A DNA stretch of 37,571 bases from Lachnospiraceae bacterium (GCA_021203305.1 JAJQBK010000037.1:1-37571); one strand, 5' to 3'. Shown: positions 7,622 through 15,984, numbered from the stretch's first letter. Made by a program: numbers and translations. Notes: generated by a model from the letters alone, not told the origin.

Positions 7622-9352
7622 ATGATCGCGATTTTATCAAATATTAATATAGACTATGTGCTTCGGCTTGTCTCGAAGGAGTATGAGGCCGTGCCCGCGG
7701 AGGGCTATGGGGATATCTGGGGCAAAATGCTGGACTCCAATTCCGCTTACTGTAAATGTGATCCGGATATCACTTTTCTGATCATGGATATTGAGCAGCT
7801 GCTGAATGAGCAGGCGACGATAGATGGCGGGGCTGAAAATGGTCGGCTGGCGGATGGAAAGCAGACAAGTGGGCAGTCAGTCAGTGAGCAGTTGATAAAG
7901 AAACCGCTGATAAAGGAACAGTCAGAGGAGGCAGCCGCGTATTCGCTTATCGACAGCTGGTTTGATATGCTGCAAACCCTGATCAGTCCTCTGAAAACAT
8001 ATTTTGTGTCAGATGTGACATTTCGCTCGCCTGTGCTGGCGGACAATGACTCTTTTTTTATGGAAAAGACGGAGCGCTACTGGATGGAGAGGCTGGACGG
8101 CGTCATGAGAGAGCACAGGAATGTGCATGCTCTGAAGCTGTCGCCGCTCATTCAGCAATATGGAAAGAGGAATTTTTTCTCGGAGAAGCTGTGGTATATG
8201 GGGAAAATTCCTTATTCCAATGAGGGAACGAAGCTGTTCGCCGGGGAAATCTGCCGCCTGCTTTCCCTTATAAACAGAACGCCGAAGAAGGTGCTGGTCC
8301 TTGATCTGGACAATACGCTCTGGGGAGGCGTCCTCGGAGAGTGCGGGGCGGAAGGCATAGAACTGTCGGACGACCATCTTGGAGCCGTCTATAAACAGGT
8401 GCAGCGGAAGCTTTTGCGGATGAAGCGCTCAGGAGTGCTGCTGGCGGTCTGCTCCAAAAATAATCTGTCGGATGTGGAGGAGGTCTGGGAGAAGAATCCT
8501 CATATGCTGTTAGCCAGGTCGGATTTCGCGGCGGTCAGGATCAACTGGACGGATAAGGCGGACAATCTGGTTAGCATGGCACATGAGCTGAATCTGGGGC
8601 TGGATTCCTTTGTCTTTATTGACGATATGCCCGCGGAGAGGGAGAATATTCTGGCCCGCCTGCACTCCGTGGTTGTGCCCGGTTTCCCTGAGAAAATCGA
8701 GGATTATCCCGCCTTTATGGATAAGATTTACGCACAGTATTTTCAGACCCTGCGTATGACCGGGGAGGACAGGGAGAAAACCCGCCAGTATATGGAGAAT
8801 GTCAGGCGCGAGGAGGCCTCCCGGGGCCTGACCTATGAGGAGTTCCTGCGTTCCTTACATCTGGAAGCGGAGAGAGTGGGGCTGGACGAGGCCAGGCTGG
8901 ATCGGGTGGCGCAGCTGTTTGCCAAGACCAATCAGTTTAATCTGACCACGCACAGATATTCCGGAACAGATCTTGAAAAAATGCTTCGTTCGCATTATGA
9001 TATATATGCTTATCAGGTCAGGGATAAATTCGGCGATTACGGACTGGTGGCCGTGGCTGTAGTGAACACGGAGGTTCCGGAGATCGACAGCTTTCTGATG
9101 AGTTGCAGGGTGATGGGGAAGCAGGTCGAGAGCTTTGTGATCAACGAAATAGAGGAGGATTTGCTGCGGCGGGGCTTTACTTTTTTAAGGGCCGGATATA
9201 TTAAGACAAAGAAAAACGCGCCGGTGGCCGAATTGTACGAGAGCCTTGGCTATCAGACTGTTTCAGCAACTGAGAATGTGAAAAATTATTGCATTGACCT
9301 GACAAAAAGGCCGGAGAGAAGGCACTTTGTCAATCAGTCAAAGCAGCTGTAA
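7622..9352 (+). CDS. FkbH-like HAD-IIIC family protein with C-terminal GNAT domain
   Basis: FkbH-type enzymes load a three-carbon unit derived from 1,3-bisphosphoglycerate onto an acyl carrier protein as a glyceryl thioester; related proteins in glycan loci probably supply acyl groups for sugars. The HAD core lies at about 222-345: VLDLDNTLWGG (226-236, motif I), AVCSKNN (275-281, motif II) and FIDDMPAERE (332-341, motif III). From about 395 a GNAT-like domain follows, with RVAQLFAKTNQFNLTT and the FGDYGLVAVAVV strand. The N-terminal 200 residues correspond to the variable N-terminal region of the family. They contain a Gln/Ser/Glu-rich stretch (about 62-105) that looks like an insertion. The next gene is a carrier protein, the expected partner. 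The acyl group made here is unknown. Confidence 0.85.
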   Translation: MIAILSNINIDYVLRLVSKEYEAVPAEGYGDIWGKMLDSNSAYCKCDPDITFLIMDIEQLLNEQATIDGGAENGRLADGKQTSGQSVSEQLIKKPLIKEQSEEAAAYSLIDSWFDMLQTLISPLKTYFVSDVTFRSPVLADNDSFFMEKTERYWMERLDGVMREHRNVHALKLSPLIQQYGKRNFFSEKLWYMGKIPYSNEGTKLFAGEICRLLSLINRTPKKVLVLDLDNTLWGGVLGECGAEGIELSDDHLGAVYKQVQRKLLRMKRSGVLLAVCSKNNLSDVEEVWEKNPHMLLARSDFAAVRINWTDKADNLVSMAHELNLGLDSFVFIDDMPAERENILARLHSVVVPGFPEKIEDYPAFMDKIYAQYFQTLRMTGEDREKTRQYMENVRREEASRGLTYEEFLRSLHLEAERVGLDEARLDRVAQLFAKTNQFNLTTHRYSGTDLEKMLRSHYDIYAYQVRDKFGDYGLVAVAVVNTEVPEIDSFLMSCRVMGKQVESFVINEIEEDLLRRGFTFLRAGYIKTKKNAPVAELYESLGYQTVSATENVKNYCIDLTKRPERRHFVNQSKQL

Positions 9353-9449
9353 ACAGGAATGCTTTTTGAATTCCGGAAGCGTGAGGCGCGTTGAAATCCG
9401 GGCCTTTTGTCACCTGAATAATTCAACATTAACTTGAAAGGAAAACAGC

Positions 9450-9671
9450 ATGAGAGAGACAATCCTGAAGGTTTTGGCGGCGTCCATGGACATGGATACT
9501 GAGGATCTGAGCGAGTCCACCGTCCTGGCCGGGCTGCCTGATTTTGACTCGCTTCAGTTCATTATGGTGATTTCAGAGCTTGAGGAGAATTATCATATTG
9601 AAATTCCTCTTGACAAAGCGCTGGAAGTGAAGACGGTGGGCGATCTGATCGCCTGCGCGGAGAAAAAGTAA
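9450..9671 (+). CDS. Acyl carrier protein
   Basis: A 73-residue acidic, helical protein of normal carrier-protein size. The motif DFDSLQFI at about 31-38 provides the serine that takes the phosphopantetheine arm, and ELEENYHIEIP follows as helix III. It starts at an ATG behind a GAAAGGAAAA ribosome binding site and ends exactly where the PseH-like gene begins (no gap), which implies translational coupling. Lying between an FkbH-like loader and an N-acyltransferase, it probably carries the acyl group used to decorate a sugar rather than serving in fatty acid synthesis; that role is inferred from position. Confidence 0.9.
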   Translation: MRETILKVLAASMDMDTEDLSESTVLAGLPDFDSLQFIMVISELEENYHIEIPLDKALEVKTVGDLIACAEKK

Positions 9672-10217
9672 ATGAATGTGACCATGACTCTTTTGCGAAA
9701 AGAGGACCTTGCCCTGGTGATGGACTGGCGGATGCGCCCCTATATCACGGAATATATGTACACCGACCCGGTGCTGACCATGGAGGGACAGCTGAAATGG
9801 TTTGGGCGCATTTCCGCCGATCCCACTCAGAGAAACTGGATTATCCGGTACGAGGGTCAGCCGGTGGGCCTGATCAATCTTGTGGACATTGACCGGGTTA
9901 ATTCCCGATGCGTCTGGGGATATTATGTGGCGGAGAAGGACTGTCGTTCATTGAAGCTGGCCACGTACCTGGAGTGGAATCTGTACGACTATGTTTTTGA
10001 GACGCTGAGCCTTCACAAGCTTTGCAATGAGACCTTCACGGCCAATAAGCAGGTGGTCAGGATGCATCAGCTGTGCGGTAGCAAAGAGGACGGCGTACTG
10101 AGAGATCATATCTGTAAAAACGGGGTTTACTATGATGTGTCCATGGGCTCCATTCTTGCCGGGGAATGGGCGGAGAAAAAGAAAACCGTAAAATATGAGA
10201 CGTTCTCTTTTGAGTGA
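9672..10217 (+). CDS. pseH: PseH-like GNAT N-acyltransferase
   Basis: PseH acetylates the 4-amino group of the UDP-altrosamine intermediate in pseudaminic acid synthesis, normally with acetyl-CoA. The 181-residue protein matches the GNAT sugar-acetyltransferase form: LLRKEDLALVMDWRMRPYI at 8-26, WIIRYEGQPVGLINLVDID in the central sheet, WGYYVAEKDCRSLKLATYL for cofactor binding, and LHKLCNETFTANKQVVRMHQ near the end. Its ATG directly follows the stop of the carrier protein gene, so the two are made together. This suggests that it may take an acyl group from the carrier protein instead of CoA; the sequence alone cannot decide. No damage is visible. Confidence 0.8.
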   Translation: MNVTMTLLRKEDLALVMDWRMRPYITEYMYTDPVLTMEGQLKWFGRISADPTQRNWIIRYEGQPVGLINLVDIDRVNSRCVWGYYVAEKDCRSLKLATYLEWNLYDYVFETLSLHKLCNETFTANKQVVRMHQLCGSKEDGVLRDHICKNGVYYDVSMGSILAGEWAEKKKTVKYETFSFE

Positions 10218-10243
10218 GTGTATGAATTTGGGGGAGTATTTCC

Positions 10244-11284
10244 ATGAAATTACTGGATTACATGCAAAATAAAAAAACCTACCTGATTGCTGAGATGAGC
10301 GGCAACCACGGAGGCGATCTGAATAAGGCGCTGGAAATCGTTCACGCGGCCGCGGCCGCCGGGGCGGACTGCCTGAAAATTCAGACCTACACGGCGGACA
10401 CCATCACCATCAACTGCCACACGGAGCCTTTCTGGATTCGGACCGGCCTGTGGCAGAAGGAGTATCTGTATGACCTGTACCTGAAGGCCTACACCCCCTG
10501 GGAGTGGACGCCTCTGCTGAAAGAGGAGGCGGAAAAGTGCGGCATGGATTTTTTGTCAACGCCCTTTGATTTTACCGCGGTGGACTTTCTGGAGAGCGTC
10601 AATGTGGGATTTTACAAGATCGCCAGCTTTGAGATTGTGGATATTCCGCTGATCAAAAAGGTGGCAAAGCTGGGAAAGCCCATGATTATTTCCTGCGGCA
10701 TGGCTTCCGTGGAGGAGATTCAGGAGGCGGTGGACACGGTGCAGGCCGCCGGGAATCCCAATCTGGTGCTGTTGAAGTGCTGCAGCGCCTACCCCACGGA
10801 TTACAATGTCATGCACCTGAATACGATTACGGATATGCAGAAACGGTTTGACGTGCCGGTTGGGCTGTCTGACCATTCTGTCGGTACGCTGGCAGACATT
10901 GCGGCAGTGGCTCTGGGTGTGCCGGTGATTGAGAAGCATATCTGTCTTTCCAGGGAGGACAAGACTGTTGATGGCGCTTTTTCCCTGGACAGGGAGGAGT
11001 TTCAACAGCTGGTGGCTGATGTGAGAGCCGCGGAGGCGGCGCTTGGCGGTGTTCATTACGGCCCGGACCCCGAGGAGGCCCAGAGCTATGCCCACAGGCG
11101 AAGCCTGTTTGCGGTTCAGGACATCAAAGCCGGGGAAGCATTCACCTCGGAGAATATCCGCTCCATCCGTCCGGCCTGTGGGCTGCACACCCGCTATTAT
11201 GAAGAGCTGCTGGACGGCAAAAGGGCCGCCAGGGATATTCCGTTCGGAACGCCTCTTTCCTGGGATGACGTGGCGGAGCGGTGA
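10244..11284 (+). CDS. pseI: Pseudaminic acid synthase (PseI, NeuB family)
   Basis: PseI condenses the 6-deoxy-altrose intermediate with phosphoenolpyruvate to make the nonulosonic acid. The TIM-barrel part runs over about residues 10-270: LIAEMSGNHGGDLNKAL at 15-31, ADCLKIQTYTADTI, FLSTPFDFTAVDFLE, YKIASFEI, and LSDHSVGTLADIAAVALG near 225. The C-terminal SAF domain covers about 285-340. AEMSGNHGG and the CHTEPFWIRTGLWQ region resemble PseI more than sialic or legionaminic acid synthases. GGGGGAG at 10230-10236 fixes the start. Length (346) is normal. It is the most specific marker of the pathway here, together with pseF. Confidence 0.88.
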   Translation: MKLLDYMQNKKTYLIAEMSGNHGGDLNKALEIVHAAAAAGADCLKIQTYTADTITINCHTEPFWIRTGLWQKEYLYDLYLKAYTPWEWTPLLKEEAEKCGMDFLSTPFDFTAVDFLESVNVGFYKIASFEIVDIPLIKKVAKLGKPMIISCGMASVEEIQEAVDTVQAAGNPNLVLLKCCSAYPTDYNVMHLNTITDMQKRFDVPVGLSDHSVGTLADIAAVALGVPVIEKHICLSREDKTVDGAFSLDREEFQQLVADVRAAEAALGGVHYGPDPEEAQSYAHRRSLFAVQDIKAGEAFTSENIRSIRPACGLHTRYYEELLDGKRAARDIPFGTPLSWDDVAER

Positions 11285-11322
11285 TTTTATGATACTTTAA
11301 TCATTTTATAAAAAGTCAATAT

Positions 11323-11343
11323 TGTGCTAGAAAAAGCACATTT
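11323..11343 (+). terminator. Weak hairpin after pseI
   Basis: TGTGCT at 11323-11328 and AGCACA at 11335-11340 form a 6-bp stem with a six-base loop, followed by only TTTCC. It could weakly end the pseI transcript; the poor T-run limits confidence. Confidence 0.3.
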
Positions 11344-11371
11344 CCTCAATTTATTCAGCTTCATAACAGGC

Positions 11372-11422
11372 ATAAAATAAGACCGATAATCCAGACATAA
11401 GATTATGGAGGTCTTATTTTAT
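11372..11422 (+). promoter_or_regulatory. Perfect 13-bp stem enclosing part of the gmd ribosome binding site
   Basis: Bases 11372-11384 pair without mismatch with 11410-11422, ending one base before the gmd ATG at 11424. Inside, ATAATC (11386-11391) can pair with GATTAT (11401-11406). The ribosome binding site GGAGG (11407-11411) is partly in a bulge and partly in the stem. Folding would be expected to limit gmd translation; a role as terminator is also possible because the right arm is T-rich. Confidence 0.65.
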
Positions 11423-11423
11423 T

Positions 11424-12488
11424 ATGAAAAAAGCGTTGATCACAGGCATTACCGGGCAGGATGGCTCATATCTTGCGGAATTTCTGCTGGAAAAGGGGTA
11501 CGAGGTTCACGGCATAACCCGCAGGGCGTCCATCTCTAATACAGCCCGCATTGATCATCTGATCGCACAAAATGCGGTTACACTTCACGATGGAGATTTG
11601 TCTGATTCTTCTTCTTTAATCAGGGTCATCAGCCTGGTACAGCCGGATGAGATTTATAATCTGGCGGCTCAGAGCCATGTACAGGTATCCTTTGATGTAC
11701 CAGAATATTCCGGGGATGTGGACGCCATCGGTGTGCTGCGCATTCTGGAGGCTGTGAGAATTCTGGGACTGACGCGGAAGACGAGAATTTATCAGGCGTC
11801 CACCTCGGAGCTTTACGGAAAGGTGGAGGAGGTTCCGCAGAAGGAAACCACGCCCTTCCACCCTTACAGCCCTTACGCGGTGGCCAAGCAGTACGGCTTC
11901 TGGATTACGAAGGAGTACCGGGAGGCCTATGGAATGTTCGCGGTCAACGGGATTTTATTTAATCATGAATCCGAGCGCAGGGGAGAAAATTTTGTCACCA
12001 GGAAGATCACCCTTGCGGCAGGACGTATCGCGGAGGGGATTCAGGATCATCTGGAGCTGGGCAACATGGATTCCCTCAGAGACTGGGGCTATGCCAAAGA
12101 TTACGTGGAGTGCATGTGGCTGATCATGCAGCAGGATGAGCCGGAGGATTATGTGATTGCCACCGGCGTTCAGCATACGGTCAGAGATTTCACGGAGAAG
12201 GCCTTCGCGGCCAACGGCATGACCATTCGCTGGGAGGGGAGCGGCCTGGAGGAAAAGGGCTATGACGCGGCCACAGGCAGGCTGCTGGTGAGTGTCAGTC
12301 CGCAGTGGTTCAGGCCTACAGATGTGGACAACCTCTGGGGCGATCCCACAAAGGCCAGGACGAAGCTGGGCTGGAACCCGCAGAAGACCAGCTACGAGGA
12401 GTTGATTCGCATTATGGCGGAGCATGACCGCATTCTGGCAAAGCAGGAGCGGGCCGTGAAAGAGGCTCTGGAGCAGACAAATCAGTAA
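11424..12488 (+). CDS. gmd: GDP-mannose 4,6-dehydratase
   Basis: Gmd converts GDP-D-mannose to GDP-4-keto-6-deoxymannose, the first step to GDP-L-fucose and related deoxysugars. This short-chain dehydrogenase has the NADP-binding loop [14 protein letters not shown] at 8-21, the [14 protein letters not shown] segment at 33-46, STSELYG at 126-132, and the catalytic pair in YSPYAVAK (Tyr151, Lys155). [17 protein letters not shown], which binds the nucleotide sugar, follows. At 354 residues it is of normal length with no damage. It begins the GDP-fucose block and is followed by fcl after 18 bases. A stem that covers part of its ribosome binding site may regulate translation. Confidence 0.95.
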   Translation: MKKALITGITGQDGSYLAEFLLEKGYEVHGITRRASISNTARIDHLIAQNAVTLHDGDLSDSSSLIRVISLVQPDEIYNLAAQSHVQVSFDVPEYSGDVDAIGVLRILEAVRILGLTRKTRIYQASTSELYGKVEEVPQKETTPFHPYSPYAVAKQYGFWITKEYREAYGMFAVNGILFNHESERRGENFVTRKITLAAGRIAEGIQDHLELGNMDSLRDWGYAKDYVECMWLIMQQDEPEDYVIATGVQHTVRDFTEKAFAANGMTIRWEGSGLEEKGYDAATGRLLVSVSPQWFRPTDVDNLWGDPTKARTKLGWNPQKTSYEELIRIMAEHDRILAKQERAVKEALEQTNQ

Positions 12489-12506
12489 TGGGAGATGAAT
12501 CTTAAA

Positions 12507-13451
12507 ATGATGGAAAAGAACGCGAAAATCTATGTAGCCGGCCACCGCGGCATGGTGGGCTCCGCCATTGTCCGGGAGCTGGAGCGTCAGGGCTATACCA
12601 ATCTGATCACCCGGACTCACAAAGAGCTGGATCTGACAAGACAGGATCAGGTGGAGGCCTTCTTTGCCAAAGAAAAGCCGGAATATGTGTTCCTGGCAGC
12701 CGCGAAGGTGGGCGGCATTGTGGCGAATGAGAGCGCCCTTGCGGATTTTATGTATGACAATATGATTCTGGAGATGAACGTGATTCACGCGGCCTGGCAG
12801 AATGGCTGCAAAAAGCTGGAGTTTCTGGGTTCCTCCTGTATTTACCCCAGGATGGCGCCCCAGCCCATGAAGGAGAGCTGTCTTTTAACAAGCGAACTGG
12901 AGAAGACCAATGAGGCTTATGCGCTGGCCAAGATCTCCGGTCTGAAATACTGTGAGTTCCTGAACAGACAGTACGGGACGGATTATATTTCCGTGATGCC
13001 CACCAACCTGTACGGTCCCAATGACAATTATCATCCGACCCATTCTCATGTGCTTCCGGCGCTGATCCGCCGTTTTCATGAGGCAAAGGTGGAGGGAAAG
13101 GCGTCTGTCACCTGCTGGGGAGACGGCAGTCCGTTGCGGGAGTTTTTGTATGTGGACGACCTTGCCAATCTGTGTGTATTTTTGATGAATCATTACAGCG
13201 GAAATGAAACCGTCAACGCGGGAACCGGCAAGGAGCTGACCATTAAGGAACTGACGGAGCTGGTGGCGAAGGTGATCGGCTATGATGGCGAGATTCTCTG
13301 GGATACCAGCAAGCCCAACGGCACGCCGCGGAAGCTCCTGGATGTGTCCAAGGCCACTGCGTTGGGATGGACCTACAAAACGGAGCTGGAGGATGGAATC
13401 CGTCTGGCCTACGAGGACTTCCTGAATAACCCCATGAGGGCTGAGAGATAA
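12507..13451 (+). CDS. fcl: GDP-L-fucose synthase
   Basis: This epimerase-reductase turns the Gmd product into GDP-L-fucose. The NADPH loop is VAGHRGMVGSAIVREL close to the N-terminus, followed by FLAAAKVGGIVANE, the FLGSSCIYPRMAPQP substrate region, YALAKISG with the catalytic Tyr and Lys, and PTNLYGPNDNYHP. The C-terminal VNAGTGKELTIKEL and LDVSKATALGW also fit. ATG 12507 is preferred over ATG 12495, which directly abuts the GGGAG at 12490-12494 and leaves no spacing; ATG 12510 is a further option. The resulting protein has 314 residues, the usual size. Same strand and close spacing indicate one transcript with gmd. Confidence 0.93.
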   Translation: MMEKNAKIYVAGHRGMVGSAIVRELERQGYTNLITRTHKELDLTRQDQVEAFFAKEKPEYVFLAAAKVGGIVANESALADFMYDNMILEMNVIHAAWQNGCKKLEFLGSSCIYPRMAPQPMKESCLLTSELEKTNEAYALAKISGLKYCEFLNRQYGTDYISVMPTNLYGPNDNYHPTHSHVLPALIRRFHEAKVEGKASVTCWGDGSPLREFLYVDDLANLCVFLMNHYSGNETVNAGTGKELTIKELTELVAKVIGYDGEILWDTSKPNGTPRKLLDVSKATALGWTYKTELEDGIRLAYEDFLNNPMRAER

Positions 13452-13462
13452 GGCTGTAAATA

Positions 13463-13579
13463 GATAATCCTGGATACCCATGTAGGCCGAGGGTAAGCGA
13501 AGATAACCCTGGATACCCATGTAGGCCGAGGGTAAGCGAAGATAATCCTGAATGCCCATGCGGGCGTGGAAAGGTAAGA
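13463..13579. repeat. 39-bp tandem repeat, two strong units and one diverged
   Basis: Units at 13463-13501 and 13502-13540 differ only at one position (ATAATCC versus ATAACCC) and share CCATGTAGGCCGAGGGTAAG. A third, diverged unit (13541-13579) runs up to the manC start. The block fills the whole gap between fcl and manC. The period is divisible by three, so long but meaningless frames cross it on both strands. Confidence 0.85.
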
Positions 13580-13581
13580 GT

Positions 13582-14898
13582 ATGAACATTATTCTGCTGT
13601 CCGGCGGGTCCGGCAAGCGGCTCTGGCCGCTGTCCAATGACGTCCGCTCCAAACAGTTTATCAAAATATTCAAAAAAGAGGATGGAGAGTACGAATCCAT
13701 GGTGCAGCGGGTTTACCGCCAGATTAAAGCGGTGGACACGGACGCGGTGGTGACCATCGCCACTTCCAGGTCTCAGGTTTCCACCATTCACAACCAGCTG
13801 GGGGAGGACGTGGGCGTCAGTGTGGAGCCCTGCCGGAGAGATACCTTCCCGGCCATCGCCTTGGCTACGGCATACCTGAAGGAGGTCCGGGGCGTAGATG
13901 AAAATGAGCCGGTGGTGGTCTGCCCGGTGGACCCTTATGTGGATGACAGCTATTTTGAAACCTTAAAGAAGCTCAGCGTCCAGGCCGGGAAAGGAGAGGC
14001 CGGTCTTGTCCTGATGGGCATCGAGCCCACCTACCCCAGTGAGAAATACGGCTATATTATTCCGGAAAATAAGGACGCGGTCAGCCCGGTGAAGACATTT
14101 AAGGAAAAGCCGGATATGGAAACCGCCCGGAAATATATTGCCCTGGGCACTCTGTGGAACGGCGGCGTTTTTGCCTATCGTCTTAAATATGTGCTGGACA
14201 GGGCCCATGAGCTTATTGATTTTACGGATTACGCGGATTTATTTGCCAGATATGACACTCTGCCAAAAATCAGCTTTGATTACGCGGTGGTGGAAAAGGA
14301 GCCGGCAATTCAGGTCATGCGCTACTGCGGGGAGTGGAAGGACCTGGGAACCTGGAATACCCTGACAGAGGCCATGACGGAGCCTGTTATCGGGGACGCG
14401 GTTCTCAATGACGTCTGCGAAAATGTCAGCGTGATCAATGAACTGAATGTGCCTGTGGTCTGCATGGGCTTAAAGGATATGGTGGTGTCTGTCAGCGCGG
14501 AGGGTGTTCTGGTGTCCGACAAGGAGCAGTCCAGCTATATCAAGCCCTATGTGGATAAAATAGAGCAGCAGATCATGTTTGCCGAGAAGTCCTGGGGAAG
14601 CTTCCGCGTCCTTGACGTGGAGGAGGACAGCATGACCATCAAGGTGACGCTGAACGCGGGCCACAGGATGAATTACCACAGCCATCTGCACCGGGATGAA
14701 ATCTGGAATGTGATTTCCGGCGAGGGAACCGTGGTGGTGGACGGCATGGAGCAGAATGTAAAGGCGGGGGATGTGGTCACCATGCAGGCGGGCTGCCGCC
14801 ATACTGTCAGCGCGGTCACGGAGCTGAAGCTGATCGAGGTACAGCTGGGGAAGGAGATCAGCGTACATGACAAGCAAAAATTCGAGCTGGACGCCTGA
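13582..14898 (+). CDS. manC: Mannose-1-phosphate guanylyltransferase with C-terminal cupin
   Basis: ManC joins mannose-1-phosphate and GTP to give GDP-mannose, the substrate of Gmd. The nucleotidyltransferase domain begins with ILLSGGSGKRLWPLSNDVRS and continues with VEPCRRDTFPAIALAT, CPVDPYVD, PSEKYGYI, FKEKPD and WNGGVFAYRL. The C-terminal domain is a type II mannose-6-phosphate isomerase-like cupin with NAGHRMNYHSHLHRDEIWNV, containing the metal-binding histidines, and ISGEGTVVV. ATG 13582 follows GGAAAGG at 13568-13574; an in-frame upstream ATG at 13552 lies inside the tandem repeats and is unlikely. It has 438 residues, slightly short for the two-domain form. The manA start lies 32 bases before its stop, so the two are coupled. 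Confidence 0.93.
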   Translation: MNIILLSGGSGKRLWPLSNDVRSKQFIKIFKKEDGEYESMVQRVYRQIKAVDTDAVVTIATSRSQVSTIHNQLGEDVGVSVEPCRRDTFPAIALATAYLKEVRGVDENEPVVVCPVDPYVDDSYFETLKKLSVQAGKGEAGLVLMGIEPTYPSEKYGYIIPENKDAVSPVKTFKEKPDMETARKYIALGTLWNGGVFAYRLKYVLDRAHELIDFTDYADLFARYDTLPKISFDYAVVEKEPAIQVMRYCGEWKDLGTWNTLTEAMTEPVIGDAVLNDVCENVSVINELNVPVVCMGLKDMVVSVSAEGVLVSDKEQSSYIKPYVDKIEQQIMFAEKSWGSFRVLDVEEDSMTIKVTLNAGHRMNYHSHLHRDEIWNVISGEGTVVVDGMEQNVKAGDVVTMQAGCRHTVSAVTELKLIEVQLGKEISVHDKQKFELDA

Positions 14899-15898
14899 TC
14901 CGGCAGCCGGGCATCAGGGAAATGAGCCATTTCTCCTTTCACCCGCGGGGAAGGATTATCTCTGGGGAGGAAATCGCTTAAAGGAGCAGTTTTCCAAAAA
15001 TATGGACCTGAATCCCCTGGCGGAGACCTGGGAATGCTCCACCCACCCGGACGGACCAAGCACCGTTATTTCCGGAAAATATCAGGGACAAAGGCTGGAC
15101 GAGGTTCTGAGAGCCTGTCCTTGGCTGAAGGGCACCCGCCATCAGAATACGGACGGACTGCCGGTTTTAATCAAGCTGATCGACGCCAGGCAGGATTTGT
15201 CCGTGCAGGTGCATCCGGATGATGAATACGCCAGGGAGCACGAGAACGGTTCTCTGGGAAAGCTGGAAATGTGGTATGTGCTGGCGGCGTCCAGGGACGC
15301 GAAGCTGGTATACGGCTTTTATCATGATATGGACCGGGAGACCGTCAGGGCCGGCATTGAGAACGGCACCATTGAGAAATATTTACAGAAGATTCCCGTC
15401 AAAAAGGACGACATGTTTTTTGTGCCGGCGGGGCGGGTTCACGCCATCGGCGCGGGGGTTTTGCTGGCAGAGGTGCAGGAGAGCTCCAACCTGACCTATC
15501 GGCTGTATGATTACGGGCGGATGGATAAAGACGGAAAGCCCCGGCCTCTTCATGTGCAGAAGGCGCTGGAGGTGGCGGAGCTGAAAGGAAGCTCCAGCCC
15601 CCGTCAGCCCATGCGGGTCCTGAAATTTCAAAGAGGACAGGCCTCGGAGTTTCTGTGCAGGTGCAAATATTTTCAGGCGGAGCGGCTGTTAATCAACACG
15701 GAGCAATGCCGGGAGATGGCCTGTTTTCAGACGGGAAGCGCCTCTTTTCAGGTGCTGCTTTGCACGGAGGGCTGCGGCGTGCTTTTCTGGCAGGGGGGAA
15801 TGCTGAATTTTTACCAGGGAGACTGTATCTTTGTCCCGGCTGCTTCGGCGGAGATCAGAATTCACGGGAAGGCGCAGTTTCTGAAGGTGGAGTGCTGA
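14867..15898 (+). CDS. manA: Class I mannose-6-phosphate isomerase
   Basis: ManA interconverts fructose-6-phosphate and mannose-6-phosphate, feeding GDP-mannose synthesis. LLSPAGKDYLWGGNRLKE and AETWECSTHPDGPS open the protein. LSVQVHPDDEYA carries the zinc-binding Gln and His, LEMWYVLAA follows, and FFVPAGRVHAIGAGVLLAEVQ holds the last His. SNLTYRLYDYGR is also typical. A C-terminal cupin-like part with LLCTEGCGVLFW follows. AAGGAG at 14849-14854 precedes the ATG. It is 343 residues, normal for the Bacillus-type enzyme. With manC, gmd and fcl it gives all steps from fructose-6-phosphate to GDP-fucose except phosphomannomutase (ManB), which is not in the window. Confidence 0.92.
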   Translation: MTSKNSSWTPDPAAGHQGNEPFLLSPAGKDYLWGGNRLKEQFSKNMDLNPLAETWECSTHPDGPSTVISGKYQGQRLDEVLRACPWLKGTRHQNTDGLPVLIKLIDARQDLSVQVHPDDEYAREHENGSLGKLEMWYVLAASRDAKLVYGFYHDMDRETVRAGIENGTIEKYLQKIPVKKDDMFFVPAGRVHAIGAGVLLAEVQESSNLTYRLYDYGRMDKDGKPRPLHVQKALEVAELKGSSSPRQPMRVLKFQRGQASEFLCRCKYFQAERLLINTEQCREMACFQTGSASFQVLLCTEGCGVLFWQGGMLNFYQGDCIFVPAASAEIRIHGKAQFLKVEC

Positions 15899-15906
15899 AT
15901 TTAGGA

Positions 15907-15935
15907 TAGACTTCTTTTGCCGCGTATGCTACAAT
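15907..15935 (+). promoter_or_regulatory. Predicted sigma-A promoter after manA
   Basis: TAGACT (15907-15912) and TACAAT (15930-15935) are 17 bp apart, and TGC precedes the -10 to form an extended element. The -10 matches five of six bases. It would transcribe the frameshifted small gene and possibly the AraC-type regulator. Confidence 0.6.
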
Positions 15936-15984
15936 AGTCCGGAAAGCGAGGAAGCTTGCTGTTTGGCAGCGGGTAGTTACAGAT

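Noticed and set aside
12495-12506. ATG 12495 as the fcl start
   Set aside because: It directly follows the GGGAG it would need as ribosome binding site; ATG 12507 has workable spacing.
13463-13579. Tandem repeats as a CRISPR array
   Set aside because: Units are directly adjacent without unique spacers and no cas gene is present.
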